Origin: Pelotalea chapellei
GTDB taxonomy: Bacteria; Desulfobacterota; Desulfuromonadia; Geobacterales; Pseudopelobacteraceae
Direction of reading: 5' to 3'
Assembly: GCF_018531195.1 (NCBI RefSeq)
Contig: NZ_JAHDYS010000004.1
Coordinates: forward strand, 238,552 to 302,551
DNA length: 64,000 nt
In this document: positions 26,793 to 36,108 of the stretch, piece after piece
How the letters are laid out: each line of letters opens with the position of its first letter
Numbering within the stretch: position 1 is the first letter of the stretch
Translations under genes and position numbers: made by a program
The notes under the pieces: generated by a model
Databases searched by the model: none
The model's input: only the letters and a program-made list of their open reading frames with translations
Told to the model about the DNA's origin: nothing

Positions 26793-27835
26793 TGAAACCT
26801 TTGAGTGACGGCAACGTAAAAAGGCTGCTTATACGTGCTACCAACTGGGTCGGGGATGCGGTCATGACCACCCCCGCCATTGGCGTTATTCGGGAATATT
26901 TCCCGCAGGCAGAAATCACCCTGCTGGCCAACCCGATAGTAGCAGAACTTTTTTCGCCCCATGCATGGGTTGACCGTGTCATCAGGTTCGATCGCAAAGG
27001 GGCCCACAAGGGGATAACAGGCAGACTGCGACTGGCTGCAGAGGTACGAAAACACTCCTTTGACATGGTGATAGTGCTGCCCAACTCCTTTGATTCGGCG
27101 TTAGTGCCGTGGCTGGCAGGAATACCGGTCCGACTCGGCAAGAATAGTGATGGACGCGGCCTGCTGCTGACAAGGCGCTACAACCCGGACAAGCAGACAT
27201 CAAAGGGGCACGAGGTACAGTATTACCTCGACCTGGTTCGCCACTTCGGCATAACCGGTCAGGCACGCGATCCGCAGCTAACAGTAACCACACAAGAAGA
27301 ACAGCAGGCCGCCTCGCGGCTGGCGCAGACAGGTATCGAGCCCCAGGACTTCCTGATCGGCATCAATCCGGGCGCTGCTTTCGGTTCAGCCAAACGCTGG
27401 TATCCCGAGCGCTTCGCCGAGGTTGCCCGACGACTGGCACATGAATGGAACGCCAAGGTCGTTATCTTTGGAGGGCCAGGCGAAACGGACATTGCAGCGG
27501 CCATTGAACAGGAACTGGCAGGTACATGTCTTAATCTGGCCGGCAAAACCACCGTGCGCGAATTGATGGCTCTGATCCGTCGCTGCAATTTCTTCGTCAC
27601 CAATGACTCCGGTCCCATGCACATTGCCGCTGCCGTGGATGTCCCGTTAGTGGCCATTTTTGGTTCCACCGACCACACCGGCACATCGCCTTTCACGGAT
27701 AAAGCTGTCATCGTTCGCAAGAATGTTCACTGCGCCCCCTGCAAATTGCGGGAATGCCCGACCGATCATCGCTGCATGACAGAGGTAACAGCGGATGATG
27801 TCGTAACCGCTGCACAGAAACTGATGGGCCGCTGA
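26792..27835 (+). CDS. waaF: lipopolysaccharide heptosyltransferase II
   Basis: GT9 enzyme adding the second heptose of the inner core; 347 residues. RATNWVGDAVMTTPAI at the N-terminus (acceptor site), LPNSFDSALVPWLAGI, GAAFGSAKRWYPERFAEVA, and the ADP-heptose binding TNDSGPMHIAAA with IFGSTDHTGTSP match WaaF. The C-terminal Cys cluster (CAPCKLRECPTDHRCM) is common in these proteins. GTG 26792 overlaps the preceding stop. Length and motifs fit WaaF better than WaaC, which is encoded at 36.1 kb. Confidence 0.93.
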   Translation: MKPLSDGNVKRLLIRATNWVGDAVMTTPAIGVIREYFPQAEITLLANPIVAELFSPHAWVDRVIRFDRKGAHKGITGRLRLAAEVRKHSFDMVIVLPNSFDSALVPWLAGIPVRLGKNSDGRGLLLTRRYNPDKQTSKGHEVQYYLDLVRHFGITGQARDPQLTVTTQEEQQAASRLAQTGIEPQDFLIGINPGAAFGSAKRWYPERFAEVARRLAHEWNAKVVIFGGPGETDIAAAIEQELAGTCLNLAGKTTVRELMALIRRCNFFVTNDSGPMHIAAAVDVPLVAIFGSTDHTGTSPFTDKAVIVRKNVHCAPCKLRECPTDHRCMTEVTADDVVTAAQKLMGR

Positions 27836-27889
27836 AACAAACAAGCGCAAAAGCACCCTCAAAAAACACTACCTGCTGGAGGTTCAGAA

Positions 27890-28900
27890 ATGGCTAAAAT
27901 TCTTGTTACCGGAGCAGCCGGATTTATCGGCTTTCATCTCAGCAAGCGCCTGCTCGCCCGGGGCGACGAAGTGGTCGGACTGGACAATCTCAACGATTAT
28001 TATGATGTGCGCCTCAAACATGACCGCCTCAAGCAGCTGAAAGGGGATGCAGGCTTCAGATTTGTGGAGTGTTCACTGGAAGACGCGACGGCTATCGAGC
28101 AGCTCTTTTCCACGGAGAAATTCGACCGGGTGGTGAACCTTGCGGCCCAGGCCGGTGTGCGCTACTCGCTGCAGAATCCCCAGGCCTATGTCAGCAGCAA
28201 CATTGTGGGTTTCATGAACATCCTGGAAGGGTGTCGGCACAATGGCGTCAAGCATCTGGTCTACGCCTCCTCCAGCTCTGTCTATGGCGCCAACACCGCC
28301 ATGCCCTTTTCCATTCACCACAATGTGGACCATCCCGTTTCGCTCTATGCCGCCACAAAGAAAGCCAACGAGCTGATGGCCCATACCTATTCCAGCCTGT
28401 ACGGCCTGCCGACCACCGGTCTGCGTTTCTTTACCGTCTATGGACCGTGGGGACGCCCGGACATGGCGCTGTTCCTCTTTACCAAGGCAATCGTGGAAGG
28501 GAAGACAATCGATGTCTTCAATAATGGCAAGATGCGCCGCGACTTCACCTACATTGACGACATCGTGGAAGGGGTCATGCGGGTCAGCGACAAGACCCCG
28601 GTTGCCAATCCGGCCTGGAGCGGGGATTCACCCGATCCCGGCACCAGTTATGCCCCCTACCGCATCTACAACATCGGCAATAACAACCCGGTGGAACTGA
28701 TGCACTTCATCGAGACCCTGGAAAACAGCCTTGGGAAAAAGGCCACCAAGAATCTGCTCCCCCTGCAAGCTGGCGATGTTCCTGCCACCTATGCAGATGT
28801 AGATGATTTGATGAATGATGTGGGCTTCAAGCCGGCAACCAGCATCGAAGATGGCATCAGCAGGTTTGTGAAGTGGTACCGCGAATATTATGAGTGCTAA
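27890..28900 (+). CDS. UDP-glucuronate 4-epimerase (NAD-dependent epimerase/dehydratase family)
   Basis: Extended short-chain dehydrogenase of 336 residues. NAD-binding [11 protein letters not shown], catalytic SSSSVYG and the YxxxK pair in [11 protein letters not shown] are present, and the [17 protein letters not shown] segment is typical of the CapI/UDP-GlcA epimerase group. It would interconvert UDP-glucuronate and UDP-galacturonate for an acidic sugar in the LPS core or another surface glycan. Ribosome site GGAGG lies 7 bp before ATG 27890. It lies between heptosyltransferase genes, and a MITE-like element begins just after its stop. Confidence 0.88.
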   Translation: MAKILVTGAAGFIGFHLSKRLLARGDEVVGLDNLNDYYDVRLKHDRLKQLKGDAGFRFVECSLEDATAIEQLFSTEKFDRVVNLAAQAGVRYSLQNPQAYVSSNIVGFMNILEGCRHNGVKHLVYASSSSVYGANTAMPFSIHHNVDHPVSLYAATKKANELMAHTYSSLYGLPTTGLRFFTVYGPWGRPDMALFLFTKAIVEGKTIDVFNNGKMRRDFTYIDDIVEGVMRVSDKTPVANPAWSGDSPDPGTSYAPYRIYNIGNNNPVELMHFIETLENSLGKKATKNLLPLQAGDVPATYADVDDLMNDVGFKPATSIEDGISRFVKWYREYYEC

Positions 28901-28901
28901 G

Positions 28902-29040
28902 AGGTTGTTGAAAAACTCAGGTTGTTCAAAAATAGTCAGATCGTCGCAACCGAAGAAGGTCCCGCGGAGGCGTAGCAGCGCTACGCCGCACAAGGTGGCT
29001 TTCGAGGATGGCGGCGAGATGGCTGTTTTTCAACAACCTG
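28902..29040. mobile_element. MITE-like palindromic element, copy 2
   Basis: The 139-bp element begins AGGTTGTTGAAAAACT and ends TTTTTCAACAACCT, the same termini as the element at 23868-24025. The interior carries the perfect hairpin GGCGTAGC-AGC-GCTACGCC and a second AGGTTGTTCAAAAA word near the left end. No ORF is present. It separates the epimerase gene from the waaE-like gene by nearly the whole spacer. Confidence 0.78.
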
Positions 29041-29062
29041 TTAATGGGATCTGGATCAGCAG

Positions 29063-29809
29063 ATGAGACTCTCAGCCACCATTATCACCCGCAATGAAGA
29101 GAAAAACATTGCCGATTGCCTGGCCAGCCTTGATTTTGCAGATGAAATCATCGTAGTGGATTCCGGCAGCACCGACCGAACCGAAGAAATATGTCGACTT
29201 CATCCGAAAGTACGTTTTTTTCATCAGGAGTGGCTCGGCTACGGCACCCAGAAGAACAGGGCGGCTGAACTTGCCAGCTGCGACTGGATCCTCAACCTGG
29301 ACGCGGATGAGCGGGTCACACCGACACTGCGCGATTCAATCATACACGCTGACACCTCGACTTTCTCGGCTGCCAGAATGGCCCGGGAAAATTACTTCGG
29401 GAAGCGCTGGATCAGGCACTGCGGCTGGTATCCTGATTTTACAACTCGCCTTTATGACCGCCGCACATGTTCGTTCAGTGATCGTGCAGTTCATGAGACC
29501 CTGGAGTGCGAAGGAAAGGTTGTAACACTTGAGGGCAATCTGGTGCACCGCACCTACGAAAACATATCAGATTACCTGCGGCGGATGGATAAATATTCGA
29601 CGCTGGCTGCAGAGGAAATGTGTCGGGCGGGAAAATCAATTGGTGTTGTTTCCCTGCTTCTGAAGCCTATTGCGACCTTCATCAAGATGTATGTTATTCG
29701 CAAAGGATTCTTGGAAGGTAGTTCGGGACTTCTACTTTCAGTGCTCTATACCCAGTACACCTTCTGCAAGTATGCAAAATTAAGAGAGTTGAAAGCAGCA
29801 AATTCATGA
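29063..29809 (+). CDS. GT2 family glycosyltransferase, WaaE/KdtX-like (LPS core)
   Basis: Family 2 transferase of 248 residues with the GT-A fold: TIITRNEEKNIADCL at the N-terminus, VVDSGSTDRT, and the metal-binding NLDADERVTP. The later WYPDFTTRLYDRR segment and the final hydrophobic helix are typical of WaaE-type enzymes that add glucose to the first core heptose. It overlaps the next GT9 gene by 4 bp. The exact sugar is inferred only from the resemblance to WaaE and from context. Confidence 0.85.
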   Translation: MRLSATIITRNEEKNIADCLASLDFADEIIVVDSGSTDRTEEICRLHPKVRFFHQEWLGYGTQKNRAAELASCDWILNLDADERVTPTLRDSIIHADTSTFSAARMARENYFGKRWIRHCGWYPDFTTRLYDRRTCSFSDRAVHETLECEGKVVTLEGNLVHRTYENISDYLRRMDKYSTLAAEEMCRAGKSIGVVSLLLKPIATFIKMYVIRKGFLEGSSGLLLSVLYTQYTFCKYAKLRELKAANS

Positions 29810-30948
29810 CCGACCTCCGAAACATCACGTCAATTCTTGTCATAAAAATGCGGAATATCGGTGATGTCCTGCTGACAAGCCCGGTCTTTGCCAATTTACG
29901 CGCCGCCTATCCTGGTGCCCGCATCTGTGCCTTGGTTAATTCGGGTACTGAAGAGATGTTAACTGATAATCCGGATATCAATCAGGTGTTCGTGTATGAC
30001 AGGAGCGTCAAAAAACTTTCGCGGTCCGCACGACTGCGGAAAGAGCTGCAACTGCTCCTGGCAATTCGACGGGAGCGTTTTGACACCGTATTCAATCTGA
30101 CGGAAGGGGATCGAGGAGCTGTAGCCGCCTTGTTCAGCGGGGCTCGCATCCGGGTAGGGACGGATTCACGCGGTCGTGGCATGCTTTTCAAAAATCATAT
30201 TTTCACTCAAGTAGTAGAACCACCCGATCCGTCGTTGCACACAGTCGAGGCCAACCTGTTCTATCTGAATGCGGCAGGCATGCCAACCCCCATCAGACAG
30301 GTCTCTTTTCACTTCAATCCGTCCGACGCCACTGCAGTTAAGGAGATACTTAACAAGCAGGGAGTAGAAGAGAAATCATACTTTCATGCCCACCTCACCT
30401 CGCGCTGGATGTTCAAAACCATGCCGCCGGCAACAGCAGCCAAAGCTGTTGACATGATTGCGGCTCGCACTGGATTGACCGCTGTATTTACTGCAGCTCC
30501 GGTTGAACATGAACTTGAATATCTGCGTAAAGTACGCCAGCTGTGCGAGACCTCCTCAATTGACTTGGGTGGAAAGTTGACGCTTAAACAATTGGGTGCT
30601 CTTTCCGCCTCAGCCGCTTGTTTTATAGGTGTTGACTCAGCGCCGATGCACATGGCGGCAGCACTGGATGTTCCGGTACTGGCTTTTTTCGGACCATCAT
30701 CTGCCAGCAACTGGGGCCCCTGGGACAACACCTGCCAGACCAATCCATATACCGCCGAGCGGGGCATCCAGAGCAGCGACAGAAATCTGGTTTTGCAATC
30801 TGACATGAAATGCGTTCCCTGCCACAGAGATGGTTGCAACGGAAGCAAAGTCAGCGACTGCCTTGATTTTTCTTTAGAGCAACTGTACGCCATTATTAAC
30901 GACTTCCTGATCCATATAGCCAAAGCTGATGATCTAAAATGTCACTGA
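29806..30948 (+). CDS. waaQ: GT9 family heptosyltransferase, WaaQ/RfaQ-like (heptosyltransferase III)
   Basis: GT9 protein of 380 residues. MRNIGDVLLTSPVFANLR starts the acceptor domain; GVDSAPMHMAAALDVPVLAFFG is the ADP-heptose donor site. Conserved WFKT-like HLTSRWMFKTMPP and the C-terminal CVPCHRDGCNGS Cys cluster fit the WaaQ group, which adds a branch heptose to the inner core. ATG 29806 overlaps the previous stop by 4 bp. This is one of four GT9 genes in the cluster, so a complex heptose-containing core is expected. Confidence 0.87.
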   Translation: MTDLRNITSILVIKMRNIGDVLLTSPVFANLRAAYPGARICALVNSGTEEMLTDNPDINQVFVYDRSVKKLSRSARLRKELQLLLAIRRERFDTVFNLTEGDRGAVAALFSGARIRVGTDSRGRGMLFKNHIFTQVVEPPDPSLHTVEANLFYLNAAGMPTPIRQVSFHFNPSDATAVKEILNKQGVEEKSYFHAHLTSRWMFKTMPPATAAKAVDMIAARTGLTAVFTAAPVEHELEYLRKVRQLCETSSIDLGGKLTLKQLGALSASAACFIGVDSAPMHMAAALDVPVLAFFGPSSASNWGPWDNTCQTNPYTAERGIQSSDRNLVLQSDMKCVPCHRDGCNGSKVSDCLDFSLEQLYAIINDFLIHIAKADDLKCH

Positions 30949-30967
30949 AATAAGAGGCATTCCAGGT

Positions 30968-31975
30968 ATGTGTAAAATATTGATGCTCTTCCAAGACAGC
31001 AACCTGCCATCAAGTCGTGTACGGGTCTTGAATCTTGTCCCAGAGTTAACCCGTCATGGTTTTAATGTCACAGCAATTCCTTACCCAAAAAATGTTTCAG
31101 ATAAAATCAACCTAATATCCAAATTGAAAAATTTTGAAGTAGTTTTTCTACAAAAGAAGTTACTTACCCAGATGGAATATTATTGTTTACGTCGCTTTTC
31201 GAAACTTTTGCTATTTGATTTTGACGATGCAATTTATATCAAGGACGACAATGCTTCACAATCATTCAGCAGAACCCGACTCCAGCGCTTCAAATACATT
31301 GTAAAAAAAGCCGACTTAGTTATTGCCGGGAATCCGGGGCTTGGTCTTTTTGCTTCACAATATAATGCACGGATCACAATCCTGCCATCAGCTGTCCCAG
31401 TTACAGCAGTTTGTGTCCGAGACTGGAGCAAACAGCATGAGCGCCCTGTTATTGGATGGGTAGGTGGGGGTGGGAATTTGCATCATCTTGCAATGATTGC
31501 CCCTGCATTGCAAGCGGTCGCAAAGGACGTTAATTTCGAACTAAGGGTCGTTTCAGATAAAGAGTTTCATTTAGAAGGAGTTACTGTCAACAACATACTT
31601 TGGAAACTTGAAACACAGGAAGCAGAGATAGCCAATTTTGATATCGGCATCATGCCCATGCCTAAAAATCAATGGACCGAAGGAAAATGCAGCTACAAAT
31701 TGTTACAGTACATGGCGGCGGGAGTGCCGGTTGTCGCTTCGAACTGGGGATTCAACAATGAGGTCATTAATAATGGTGAAAATGGCTTTCTGGCAGGCAG
31801 TAACGATGAGTTTGGTACTGTACTCAAATATCTCTTAGACAATAAAGTGCTCTGCTCAGAAATTGGAACAAAAGGGCGCTCTCTTGTTGAAAGAGATTTT
31901 TCACTTGAAAGCGTAGGTAGGAAACTCGCATCTGCATTGACTGCAATAATCAACATCACAGAAGAAAAAGTATAA
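30968..31975 (+). CDS. GT4-like glycosyltransferase (AT-rich insert)
   Basis: Glycosyltransferase of 335 residues with GT-B fold signs: an N-terminal MLFQDSNLPSSRVRVLNLVPEL, a nucleotide-binding C-terminal half with VIGWVGGGGNLHHL and GKCSYKLLQYMAAGVPVVAS, the donor-site Glu/Lys region in reduced form. It is clearly more AT-rich than the genes up- and downstream and uses more AAT/ATT/AAA codons, as do the next two genes. It overlaps the methyltransferase by one base. The sugar transferred is unknown; outer-core or O-chain addition is likely. Confidence 0.8.
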   Translation: MCKILMLFQDSNLPSSRVRVLNLVPELTRHGFNVTAIPYPKNVSDKINLISKLKNFEVVFLQKKLLTQMEYYCLRRFSKLLLFDFDDAIYIKDDNASQSFSRTRLQRFKYIVKKADLVIAGNPGLGLFASQYNARITILPSAVPVTAVCVRDWSKQHERPVIGWVGGGGNLHHLAMIAPALQAVAKDVNFELRVVSDKEFHLEGVTVNNILWKLETQEAEIANFDIGIMPMPKNQWTEGKCSYKLLQYMAAGVPVVASNWGFNNEVINNGENGFLAGSNDEFGTVLKYLLDNKVLCSEIGTKGRSLVERDFSLESVGRKLASALTAIINITEEKV

Positions 31976-32646
31976 TGAATAAACGAGGGTTGGAGATGCA
32001 CATATATTCCGAAAAACCAAACTCTTATTTTGCAAAGGCCCGGATGGACTTGATACAGCTGATTCCTCCCGATTCAAGCAATCGGATACTTGAAATCGGC
32101 GCTGGGAGTGGTGAAACACTTCTATCGATAAAACGTCTCGGATTGGGTTGTGAAGTGGTTGGAGTTGAACTGATGGACATTCCCAACAGCAATCAATTTC
32201 ATGGAGAAATTGACAACTTCATTATTGGTAATATTGAGGGTATGCATCTCAATTATTCAAAAGAATATTTTGACGTCATTATTTGTGGAGATGTTCTGGA
32301 ACATCTGGTAGATCCTTGGCGCACCTTGGAAAATCTCAGTTTTTACCTTAGGCCTGGGGGTACATTTATAGCGTGCATACCCAATGTAAGGGAGTTTAAA
32401 ACATTATTCAACCTAATCGTAAATGGGAACTTCAAATATAAACATAGTGGAGTATTAGACAAAACCCATTTACGTTTTTTTTGCAAAAAAAATATTCTGG
32501 ATTTAATGACGCATGCGGGACTTCAGCCCACCATGATAAAACCGTATCTAGAGGTTGAAAGGAAAACTTGGAACCTTTTTACTCTAGGACTTCTAGAAGA
32601 ATTCATTGTTACTAGATATACGGTGGTTGCCAAAAAACCTTGTTGA
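31975..32646 (+). CDS. class I SAM-dependent methyltransferase
   Basis: Protein of 223 residues with a Rossmann methyltransferase fold: motif I ILEIGAGSGETLLSIK, acidic VVGVELMD, motif IV region DVIICGDVLEHLVDP, then LRPGGTFIACIPN. The C-terminus VTRYTVVAKKP is typical of the Methyltransf_23 group seen in polysaccharide clusters. Translation may start at ATG 31975 or, with the better ribosome site GGGTTGGAG, at the ATG near 31996. It probably methylates a sugar of the surface glycan, perhaps as a chain terminator. AT-rich like its neighbours. Confidence 0.82.
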   Translation: MNKRGLEMHIYSEKPNSYFAKARMDLIQLIPPDSSNRILEIGAGSGETLLSIKRLGLGCEVVGVELMDIPNSNQFHGEIDNFIIGNIEGMHLNYSKEYFDVIICGDVLEHLVDPWRTLENLSFYLRPGGTFIACIPNVREFKTLFNLIVNGNFKYKHSGVLDKTHLRFFCKKNILDLMTHAGLQPTMIKPYLEVERKTWNLFTLGLLEEFIVTRYTVVAKKPC

Positions 32647-32679
32647 GTGTCCCTTTTACTGGCGCAAAGGATTAATAGA

Positions 32680-33801
32680 ATGAAAACTATATGTTTTTAT
32701 CTCCCGCAGTTTCATCCAGTACCTGAGAATGATGAATGGTGGGGCAAAGGTTTCACTGAATGGACTAATGTAGTAAAGGCAAAGCCGCGTTTTAAGGGCC
32801 ATCACCAACCGCAGTTGCCTGCAGATCTTGGCTTCTATGATCTACGTTTGAAAGAGACACGAATCGCACAAGCCGAACTTGCCAAAATGTACGGAATATC
32901 CGGGTTCTGTTATTACCATTATTGGTTCAATGGTAAACGCATACTGGAACAACCTTTTGATGAAGTTCTTTCCAGCGGTGCACCTGATTTTCCGTTTTGT
33001 TTGTGTTGGGCGAATGAATCCTGGACAAAAAACTGGACCGGTTTGAACAAACATGTCCTTTTAGAACAAACTCACAGCGAGGATGACGACTTGCTACACA
33101 TTGATTGGCTCATTAGGGCCTTCAAAGATGTTCGGTACATTAAAGTTCAAAACAAACCGCTGCTGCTAATCTATAGAATTGACCTAATACCTCATGTGCA
33201 GAAAATGCTGCAATTGTGGCGTAACAAAGCGAAGATAAATGGTTTTTCTGATCTCTATCTGGTTGCTGTGAAAAACAATTTTGTCAAAAATAGTGCACAG
33301 GCCATAATTGACTTGGGATTCGATGGGGTGGTTGAATTTCAACCTAATAGTGCATATTTTCCACATAGAAATCCGCTGCAAAAAATAAAAAATAAAGTAA
33401 AAAGAAAAACTAACGTTATATTGGGGCACTTGACAGGCAATATGTTGCAACAAAGTTTTTATGTGAGTGATGTATATGACTATCGAAAATTTGTTGATAA
33501 AGCAATCAAGGGCCTTGGTAAGTCCGGCAAAGTTTTCCCAACAGTAATCCCAGGTTGGGATAACAGTGCCAGAAGAAGAGACGGTGCGAGAATTATCCAG
33601 AATGACGATCCTGCACTGTATGCCAACTGGTTGAGTAAGGCTATTGAGAGCGTAAAAAGATTTGATTCCGAAGAACAGTTGGTGTTTATCAATGCGTGGA
33701 ATGAGTGGGCGGAAGGATGTAAGTTAGAACCGGATGCTAGAAACGGTCGGAAATTCCTTGAAGCTACCAGAGATGCAATCAGTAAAGGGGTAGCATCGTG
33801 A
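32680..33801 (+). CDS. glycosyltransferase WbsX family (glycoside hydrolase 99-like domain) protein
   Basis: Protein of 373 residues with the hallmarks of the WbsX/Glyco_tran_WbsX family: YLPQFHPVPENDEWWGKGFTEWTN at the very N-terminus, FCYYHYWFNGKRILE, CLCWANESWTKNW, and FINAWNEWAEGCKLEPD near the end. The fold resembles GH99, yet these genes sit in O-antigen and capsule clusters, so whether they transfer or cleave sugar is open. ATG 32680 with AAAGG nine bases upstream is preferred to the frame-extending GTG at 32647. Third gene of the AT-rich insert. Confidence 0.85.
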   Translation: MKTICFYLPQFHPVPENDEWWGKGFTEWTNVVKAKPRFKGHHQPQLPADLGFYDLRLKETRIAQAELAKMYGISGFCYYHYWFNGKRILEQPFDEVLSSGAPDFPFCLCWANESWTKNWTGLNKHVLLEQTHSEDDDLLHIDWLIRAFKDVRYIKVQNKPLLLIYRIDLIPHVQKMLQLWRNKAKINGFSDLYLVAVKNNFVKNSAQAIIDLGFDGVVEFQPNSAYFPHRNPLQKIKNKVKRKTNVILGHLTGNMLQQSFYVSDVYDYRKFVDKAIKGLGKSGKVFPTVIPGWDNSARRRDGARIIQNDDPALYANWLSKAIESVKRFDSEEQLVFINAWNEWAEGCKLEPDARNGRKFLEATRDAISKGVAS

Positions 33802-34943
33802 ATACCAAGGACTTAGGTGGAACTATAAAGCATTTCAAAATTCTTCACACCGAATGGTCCTCCGGCTGGGGGGGGCAGGAACAACGCATAATCCTGGAGT
33901 GCCAAAAAGCCCAAGAGTTCGGACATGATGTGCTGATTGCCTGCCAACCAAAGAGCGGCATTTTGGCCAAGGCCCGCGAGATCGGAATACCAGTGACAGA
34001 AGTAGTCATGCGCTCAGGCTTTGACCCCCGGGCGATATTGCAACTAGTGCAAATTATCCGCTCCCACAATATCGATATCGTCAATACCCATAGCGGCAAA
34101 GACACATGGCTTGGCAGTATCGCCGCCCGATTATCAGGCTCTCGGCTGTTGATTCGTACCCGCCACCTTTCCATACCCATATCAACCAGCCCCTTCAACT
34201 TTGTGCACCGCATGGCTGATGGAATCATTACAACGGGAGAGACGATCCGCAATGAACTGATCACACGCAACCGGCTCCCGGCAGATCGAATCATATCCAT
34301 TGCTACCGGAGTATCGCCCCAGCGTTTCGATCCGGCTGCCATTGATGGCTCTGCCACCAGACGTGAGCTGGGATTGCCGCTTGACGTACCTGTCATCACC
34401 ATGGTGGCGGTCCTGCGCAGCATGAAACGCCATGACATATTCATCGAAGCCGCTCGCATCTTGAATGCCCGTTTTCCCGAAGCTCGGTTTTTGATAGTCG
34501 GTGACGGCCCGGGACGTGAATGGGTTGAGGGAATGGTTCGTGATGCCGGGCTGAGTGAGCGTGTAGTCCTGACCGGATATCGCCAGGACGTCCAGAATCT
34601 TTTTGCAGCGTCCGATGTGGCTGTGTTGACCTCGGATCGTTTCGAGGGCGTACCGCAGTCTCTCAGTCAGGCCATGGCCATGGGGCTGCCGATAGTTGCC
34701 GCGGCGGTCGGCAGTACCGGTGAGTTGCTGCTACATGGGGAAACCGGATTAATGGCCGCATGCGGAGATGCCGCCTCTTTTGCCGAGGCCATCGGCAAAT
34801 TGCTCGATGATGCACCCTTGCGCCAGCGTCTCGGCGCATCCGCACGTCGCCATGTGCTGAACAACTTCACTGCGGATGTCATGTTCAGCAGAACCGTCGA
34901 ATTTTATGAAACCTTGCTCTATCGTAAGGGAATAGCACGTTGA
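33798..34943 (+). CDS. GT4 family glycosyltransferase
   Basis: GT-B glycosyltransferase of 381 residues. N-terminal HTEWSSGWGGQEQRIILE (acceptor domain), NTHSGKDTWLGSIAARLSG, and the donor domain with ILIVGDGPGREWVEG-like FLIVGDGPG, VLTGYRQDVQNLFAASDVAVLTS and the EX7E-type region RFEGVPQSLSQAMAMGLPIVA. GTG 33798 overlaps the WbsX-family stop; TTG of the next gene overlaps this stop. Base composition returns here to the higher-GC norm, so this gene marks the right edge of the AT-rich insert. Confidence 0.86.
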   Translation: MNTKDLGGTIKHFKILHTEWSSGWGGQEQRIILECQKAQEFGHDVLIACQPKSGILAKAREIGIPVTEVVMRSGFDPRAILQLVQIIRSHNIDIVNTHSGKDTWLGSIAARLSGSRLLIRTRHLSIPISTSPFNFVHRMADGIITTGETIRNELITRNRLPADRIISIATGVSPQRFDPAAIDGSATRRELGLPLDVPVITMVAVLRSMKRHDIFIEAARILNARFPEARFLIVGDGPGREWVEGMVRDAGLSERVVLTGYRQDVQNLFAASDVAVLTSDRFEGVPQSLSQAMAMGLPIVAAAVGSTGELLLHGETGLMAACGDAASFAEAIGKLLDDAPLRQRLGASARRHVLNNFTADVMFSRTVEFYETLLYRKGIAR

Positions 34944-36091
34944 AAATTGCCCTCGTCCGCCAGAAATATACGCCATATGGTGGTGCCGAGCGTTATATGG
35001 CTCGCCTGGTAACCTGCCTGGCTTCAGAAGGTCATGAGGTCCACATTATTGCAATCAGCTGGGAAGGTCCTCAGACCGCTGGAGTCAATTTTCATCCGGT
35101 TCAGATCATAAAGCGTCCTGGGTGGCTGAAAGCACTGAGCTTTTCACAGGGGTGTGCAAAGATCATTGAACAGGAACGTTTCGACATCGTCTTCAGCCTG
35201 GAACGCACCCTCCATCAGGACATTTACCGGGCAGGCGATGGTTGTCATCAACAGTGGCTGATCCTGAAAAACCTGGGCAAGGGAAGCCTGCACAAGGCCT
35301 GGACCTGGCTGAACCCGTTGCAGCTCGCCTACATCTGGCTTGAGCGCAGAATGTTTACAGATCCCGGTCTCAAGGCGATCATCGCTAATTCCCAGCGGGG
35401 CAAAGAGGACATCATCAGGCTGTACGGTGTCAATCCCGACCGCATCCACGTGGTGTACAACGGCATCGAACCCGTTAACCCGGAACAGTCCCAAAGAGAC
35501 AGAAGTCGTCAGATGCTGGCACAAGAGTTTGCTCTGGGCAATGAACTGCGGCTCCTGTATGTGGGATCAGGCTTCAAACGAAAAGGGGTGGCAGTCGCAA
35601 TCCGTGCAGTTGCCCGGCTAAAGGCACCTTACCGGCTGTTCATCGTCGGCAAGGGACGTACCTCAACTTATCGCCGGCTAGCTCAGCGACTGGGAATTGA
35701 AGACAAAATAATTTTTACCGGCCCGCGCAAGGATGTGGAACAGTTCTATCTGGGGAGCGACATCTTCGTATTTCCCACACTGTATGATCCTTTCAGTAAT
35801 GCCAGCCTGGAAGCGATGGCTTATGGACTACCGATCATCACGACTCAGTATAATGGCGTAGCAGAGCTGATCCATCCCGGTATCAACGGTTTTGTCGTCC
35901 AAGATCCGCTTGATGATACTGCTATAGCAGACTGCATACTGAAAATGTCTGAACCCACTCAGCGACAGCTGATGGGCAAGCAGGCGGCGGAAACAGCCGC
36001 AGCTTTCACCATGCAACGTAACCTACGAGAAACACTGGCTGTGATCAACATGATAACAACCAGCAAACAGTTTGCATCACTATCAGCCTGA
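34940..36091 (+). CDS. waaG: GT4 family glycosyltransferase, WaaG-like (LPS core glucosyltransferase I)
   Basis: GT-B enzyme of 383 residues. KYTPYGGAERYMARLV at the N-terminus, VFSLERTLHQDIYRAGDGCHQQWL (the WaaG-type acceptor region), IHVVYNGIEP, LYVGSGFKRKGVAVAIRA, and TLYDPFSNASLEAMAYGLPIITT with the donor-binding Glu. These match WaaG, which adds the first outer-core glucose to heptose II. The start is TTG 34940 (preceded by AAGGGA), overlapping the previous stop. The downstream waaC supports a core role. Confidence 0.87.
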   Translation: MKIALVRQKYTPYGGAERYMARLVTCLASEGHEVHIIAISWEGPQTAGVNFHPVQIIKRPGWLKALSFSQGCAKIIEQERFDIVFSLERTLHQDIYRAGDGCHQQWLILKNLGKGSLHKAWTWLNPLQLAYIWLERRMFTDPGLKAIIANSQRGKEDIIRLYGVNPDRIHVVYNGIEPVNPEQSQRDRSRQMLAQEFALGNELRLLYVGSGFKRKGVAVAIRAVARLKAPYRLFIVGKGRTSTYRRLAQRLGIEDKIIFTGPRKDVEQFYLGSDIFVFPTLYDPFSNASLEAMAYGLPIITTQYNGVAELIHPGINGFVVQDPLDDTAIADCILKMSEPTQRQLMGKQAAETAAAFTMQRNLRETLAVINMITTSKQFASLSA

Positions 36092-36108
36092 AAGAGTAAT
36101 CCACTACC

